This document shows, piece after piece, positions 61,149 through 64,000 of a stretch of 64,000 bases of DNA. Under the pieces are notes generated by a model. It had not been told where the DNA came from and ran no database searches. It saw only the letters and a program-made list of their open reading frames with translations. Made by a program: the position numbers and the translations under genes. Origin of the DNA: Cellulomonas hominis (GTDB lineage Bacteria > Actinomycetota > Actinomycetes > Actinomycetales > Cellulomonadaceae); NCBI RefSeq assembly GCF_014201095.1, contig NZ_JACHDN010000001.1, forward strand, positions 620,001 to 684,000, in the 5' to 3' direction. Position 1 is the stretch's first letter. Each line of letters starts with the position of its first letter.

Positions 61149-62180
61149 TCAGGCCTTCGCCGCGGCCTGCGCCGCGCGGCGCTCCGCCTTGCGGTCGGCG
61201 CGCGCCAGGGCCCGGCGCGTGGGGATGCGCCGCTGCCGCGGGTCGAACGCGTCGCGCAGGCCGTCGCCGATGAAGTTGACGCACAGGGCGATGGTGATGA
61301 TGAACGCGCCCGGCCACCAGAACAGCCAGGGCCGGGTGGCGAAGGCGGTCTGGTACTCGGAGATGAGGTTGCCGAGGCTGACGTCCGGGAACGCGATGCC
61401 GAACCCGAGGTAGGACAGCGCGGTCTCGAGCAGGATCGCGGACGCCATGAGCAGCGTCGCGTTGACGATGATCACGCCGACCGAGTTCGGCAGGATGTGC
61501 TTGAACATGATCCGGCCGTTGCTGGCGCCGGCGACCCGGGCCGCGTCGACGAACTCCCGCTCGCGCAGCGACAGGAACTCGCCGCGCACGAGGCGGGCCA
61601 TCGACGTCCAGGTGATCGCGCTGAGCGCGAGGGCGAGCGCGATCGGGCTGGCGCCGCCGACCCAGCGGCCCAGGATGGCGCCGACCATGATCGTCGGGAT
61701 GGTGATGACCATGTCCGTGCCGCGCATGAGGATGTTGTCGAGCCGGCCCCGGAAGAACCCGGCGGCCGAGCCGACGAGGATGCCGATGGTCGTCGCGAGC
61801 AGGCCGATCGTGAACATGACCAGCAGGGACTGCTGCGTGCCGCGCATGACGAGCGCGAACACGTCCTTGCCGATGTTGTCCTGGCCGAACGGGTGCTCGC
61901 CGATGGTCAGGCCGCCGGAGAACGACAGGGTCGGGTGACCGCCGTTCACGATGGGGGCCTGGTCCAGGATCGTCCACTTCCACCAGCCGGGGATGGGGCC
62001 CCAGCCGATCGACGTGGTCGCGAGCAGGATGACGAAGATCAGCACCGCGGCGGAGATCATCGCGCCGCGGTGGCGCAGGAAGCGCCGCAGGACGATGCGC
62101 CCCTGGGAGAGCCCCTCGACCTCCTTGAGCTCGATCGCGTTCTCCACGGCGTCCGTGGTCGGGGTCTCGACGGAGGTCAT
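61149..62180 (-). CDS. oppC: Oligopeptide ABC transporter permease OppC
   Basis: A 343-residue permease of the DppC/OppC type. One N-terminal helix, an extracytoplasmic domain with GEHPFGQDNIGKDVFALVM, then five helices. The EAA loop for ATPase docking includes EREFVDAARVAGASNGRI. The C-terminal 30 residues are Ala/Arg/Lys-rich. The ATG overlaps the oppB stop (ATGA). Confidence 0.94.
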   Translation of the reverse strand: MTSVETPTTDAVENAIELKEVEGLSQGRIVLRRFLRHRGAMISAAVLIFVILLATTSIGWGPIPGWWKWTILDQAPIVNGGHPTLSFSGGLTIGEHPFGQDNIGKDVFALVMRGTQQSLLVMFTIGLLATTIGILVGSAAGFFRGRLDNILMRGTDMVITIPTIMVGAILGRWVGGASPIALALALSAITWTSMARLVRGEFLSLREREFVDAARVAGASNGRIMFKHILPNSVGVIIVNATLLMASAILLETALSYLGFGIAFPDVSLGNLISEYQTAFATRPWLFWWPGAFIITIALCVNFIGDGLRDAFDPRQRRIPTRRALARADRKAERRAAQAAAKA

Positions 62181-63763
62181 GCGTTCACCCGGATCCTGGG
62201 GTCGAGCGCCGCGTAGATCAGGTCCACGACGACGTTGGCCAGCACGAGCATCGTCCCGATCACGAGGAAGTAGCCCATGATCGGATTCGCGTCGGCGGTC
62301 TGCAGGGACTTGAGGAACAGCGTGCCCATGCCGCTCCACGAGAAGATCCGCTCGGTGATGATCGCGCCACCGAAGATGTACGCGATGTCGAGGGGCACGA
62401 TGGTCGCGAGCGGGATGAGCGCGTTGCGCAGCGCGTGCCGCACCGTGACCACGCGCTCCGGCAGACCCTTGGCCCGCGCGGTGCGGATGTAGTCCTGGTT
62501 CATCACCTCGAGCAGGCTGGACCGGGAGTACCGGGTGTACTGCGCGAACGAGATGAGCGTCAGCGCGATCGTCGGCAGCACGAGGTGCGTGAACGTGTCG
62601 AGCGTCGTGACCCAGTAGTCGCCGCTCAGGCCCGGCGTCTGCGAGCCGATGGTCGCGATCGGGCGCCCGTTGATCTGGGAGGCGTTCGAGTACGTCTGCC
62701 ACACCCGCATCACGCGGTCGACGAACATGAAGCCGCCGACGGCGAGCGCGACGAGGGCAGCGTTGCGCATCTGCGCCCGGCGGTCGGGACCGCCGACGAG
62801 CCAGCCGACCAGCAGGCCGACGGCGATCGCCGCGAGGCCCAGCAGGAAGATCATCGCCGTGCCGGTGACCGCCGCGAAGGCGTACTGCATCGGGTAGTAC
62901 AGCGCCACGCCGATGCCCACGGTGATGAGGGCGGCGGTGAGGGCGCGGCGGTCCCGCAGGCCCGAGGTCAGCGCGGTGAGGCCGACGGCGACGCTCGCGC
63001 CGAGCACGGCCACGCCGACGATCCCCAGGCTCGGGTCGAGCAGCCAGCCGGTCGCGGTGGCACCGAAGATGACCAGGCCGGTCGCGAGGGTCGAGACCCC
63101 GAAGGTCGTCAGACGCCGTCGTCTGTCGCCCCCGACCACCGCCTGCCAGATCAGGCCCGCGACGAGTGACAACCCGATGAGCACCGGTGTCGACACCGTC
63201 GGGTCGGCCAGGAAGTCGTTGAAGCCGATGGCGCCCCAGAGCTTGAGGAGCACGGCGACCCAGAAGGCCGGCAGCGAGTACAGGACGAACGAGAAGAACG
63301 TCACCGTGTAGTCGAAGCCGCTGTACTGGCGCAGCGCCGACGCGACGCCGACGACGATGCCGAGCACGACGGCGATGATCGTCGCGGTCGCGACCAGCTG
63401 CACCGACGAGGGGACGGCCACGGACAGCAGCCGCGTGACCTCCTGCTTGGTGACCCAGCTCTGGCCGAGGTCGCACTGCCCCACCACGCACCCGGCGGCG
63501 CCGCCGAGCCACTTGAAGTAGCGGATGACGGGCGGGGTGTCGAGGTCGAGGAGCTGGATGCGCGACTCGATCTGCTGCTGCTTGTTGGGCGCGGAGCTCG
63601 CGTACAGGTCCTCGAGGGGGTCGAGGGCGTAGGCGAGCAGCATGTAGACGATGAACGTCGCGCCGAGCAGGACGATCAGCGACCCGAGGAGCCGGCGGCC
63701 GAGGAACGCGATCATCGGCGCGCTGGGGAGCCGGCGCCGGGTGGTGACGGCGGCCGCCGTCAT
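62177..63763 (-). CDS. oppB: Oligopeptide ABC transporter permease OppB with a large internal membrane insertion
   Basis: A 528-residue permease. Residues 15-190 and 356-528 are a normal DppB/OppB protein, with the EAA loop QDYIRTARAKGLPERVV near 424-440. Between them, residues about 190-355 add some five to six hydrophobic helices that ordinary OppB proteins of 310-340 residues lack. Cysteines C92 and C97 lie in the first outer loop. The ATG at 63763 is chosen for its position before MIAFLGRRL; an upstream frame is open but basic and unlikely. Confidence 0.88.
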   Translation of the reverse strand: MTAAAVTTRRRLPSAPMIAFLGRRLLGSLIVLLGATFIVYMLLAYALDPLEDLYASSAPNKQQQIESRIQLLDLDTPPVIRYFKWLGGAAGCVVGQCDLGQSWVTKQEVTRLLSVAVPSSVQLVATATIIAVVLGIVVGVASALRQYSGFDYTVTFFSFVLYSLPAFWVAVLLKLWGAIGFNDFLADPTVSTPVLIGLSLVAGLIWQAVVGGDRRRRLTTFGVSTLATGLVIFGATATGWLLDPSLGIVGVAVLGASVAVGLTALTSGLRDRRALTAALITVGIGVALYYPMQYAFAAVTGTAMIFLLGLAAIAVGLLVGWLVGGPDRRAQMRNAALVALAVGGFMFVDRVMRVWQTYSNASQINGRPIATIGSQTPGLSGDYWVTTLDTFTHLVLPTIALTLISFAQYTRYSRSSLLEVMNQDYIRTARAKGLPERVVTVRHALRNALIPLATIVPLDIAYIFGGAIITERIFSWSGMGTLFLKSLQTADANPIMGYFLVIGTMLVLANVVVDLIYAALDPRIRVNA

Positions 63764-64000
63764 GACCGCGCCTGCCCGGGGGCGACGCGGAGTTCTGGGG
63801 TGACCATGGGGTCCGAACCTCACTGGAGTGGATGATGGCGACGAGAGTCTACGAGCGCGGCGGCGCCATCGGAAAAAACCGCGCGAACGGGACACGACCG
63901 GCACGTCGCGCGAGCGGCGCGGACGGCTTCCCGGGCACGAACCGGGGGTGCCACGGCGAACGCGGCACCCCCGGGTCGTGTCTGCTCAGGTGACGTCAGG
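63764..64000 (-). promoter_or_regulatory. Upstream region of oppB with hairpin
   Basis: No gene is visible. It should contain the oppB promoter on the minus strand; I see no confident hexamer. An 11-bp perfect hairpin (CCGGGGGTGCC 63942-63952, GGCACCCCCGG 63964-63974) probably terminates a minus-strand gene lying beyond the window, plausibly the peptide-binding protein. Confidence 0.5.

Overview
This window is about 75% GC by impression and uses many GTG starts. It comes from an actinobacterium, most likely a member of the Micrococcales close to Cellulomonas; that genus-level placement is inference from gene content and order. The supporting markers are a mycothiol pathway gene (mshB), an LpdA-type flavoprotein, a DUF3117 protein, an acyl-CoA carboxylase epsilon subunit, a sigE-rseA-htrA-tatB cluster and TANNNT promoter hexamers set 5-8 nt before start codons. 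I see no rRNA, tRNA, CRISPR array, prophage or transposase gene. Almost every base is coding, and genes are often coupled by 4-nt GTGA/ATGA overlaps.

Layout. 1-6.5 kb: acyl-CoA carboxylase region (accE, biotin carboxylase/BCCP subunit, maf, VKOR, a DUF885 peptidase-like protein, a Nudix hydrolase). 6.6-10.1 kb: a membrane protein with an EEP phosphatase domain, and LpdA. 10.4-24.5 kb: nucleoside salvage, with punA and a phosphosugar mutase on the plus strand and, on the minus strand, a BmpA-type ABC nucleoside importer followed by cdd, deoA, add and deoC. A Phd/RelE-type toxin-antitoxin pair and a papain-like orphan sit among these genes. 24.7-27 kb: an M20 amidohydrolase and manC. 27.3-30.8 kb: sdhCDAB. 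30.9-34.7 kb: an AbiEi/DUF559-like protein flanked by two copies of a palindromic repeat, then a YihY protein, a 2H phosphoesterase and trpS. 34.8-46.5 kb: a block whose order resembles Mycobacterium tuberculosis Rv1224 back to Rv1201c (tatB, htrA, rseA, sigE, O-methyltransferase, DUF3117, folP2, LOG, dapE, dapD), with a leucyl aminopeptidase and a mannosyltransferase as local additions. 46.5-49 kb: a lysozyme-like protein and a split aerotaxis pair (PAS protein plus soluble MCP). 49-52.4 kb: citrate synthase, dapC, ferredoxin and a small SH3-like protein. 52.4-58.4 kb: a VanW-type envelope protein, flavin reductase, a DUF6113-type membrane protein, mshB and typA. 58.6-64 kb: an oligopeptide ABC transporter (oppBC and a fused OppD-OppF), interrupted by an oppositely oriented PH-domain gene.

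How the genes work together. Imported nucleosides can be deaminated (add, cdd) and phosphorolysed (punA, deoA). The sugar phosphate can be isomerised (phosphosugar mutase, probable) and cleaved by deoC to acetaldehyde and glyceraldehyde 3-phosphate. Citrate synthase and succinate dehydrogenase each have an upstream TGTGA-N6-TCACA-like site, suggesting shared cAMP-receptor (GlxR/Crp) control. DapC, DapD and DapE supply diaminopimelate for the wall, and SigE-RseA-HtrA-TatB handles envelope stress; sigE has a near-ideal autoregulatory ECF promoter.

The most unusual signal is a set of 58-64 nt palindromic elements in two sequence families. Two members lie in frame inside mshB, one of them between 19-bp direct repeats. 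Two others flank the AbiEi/DUF559-like gene.
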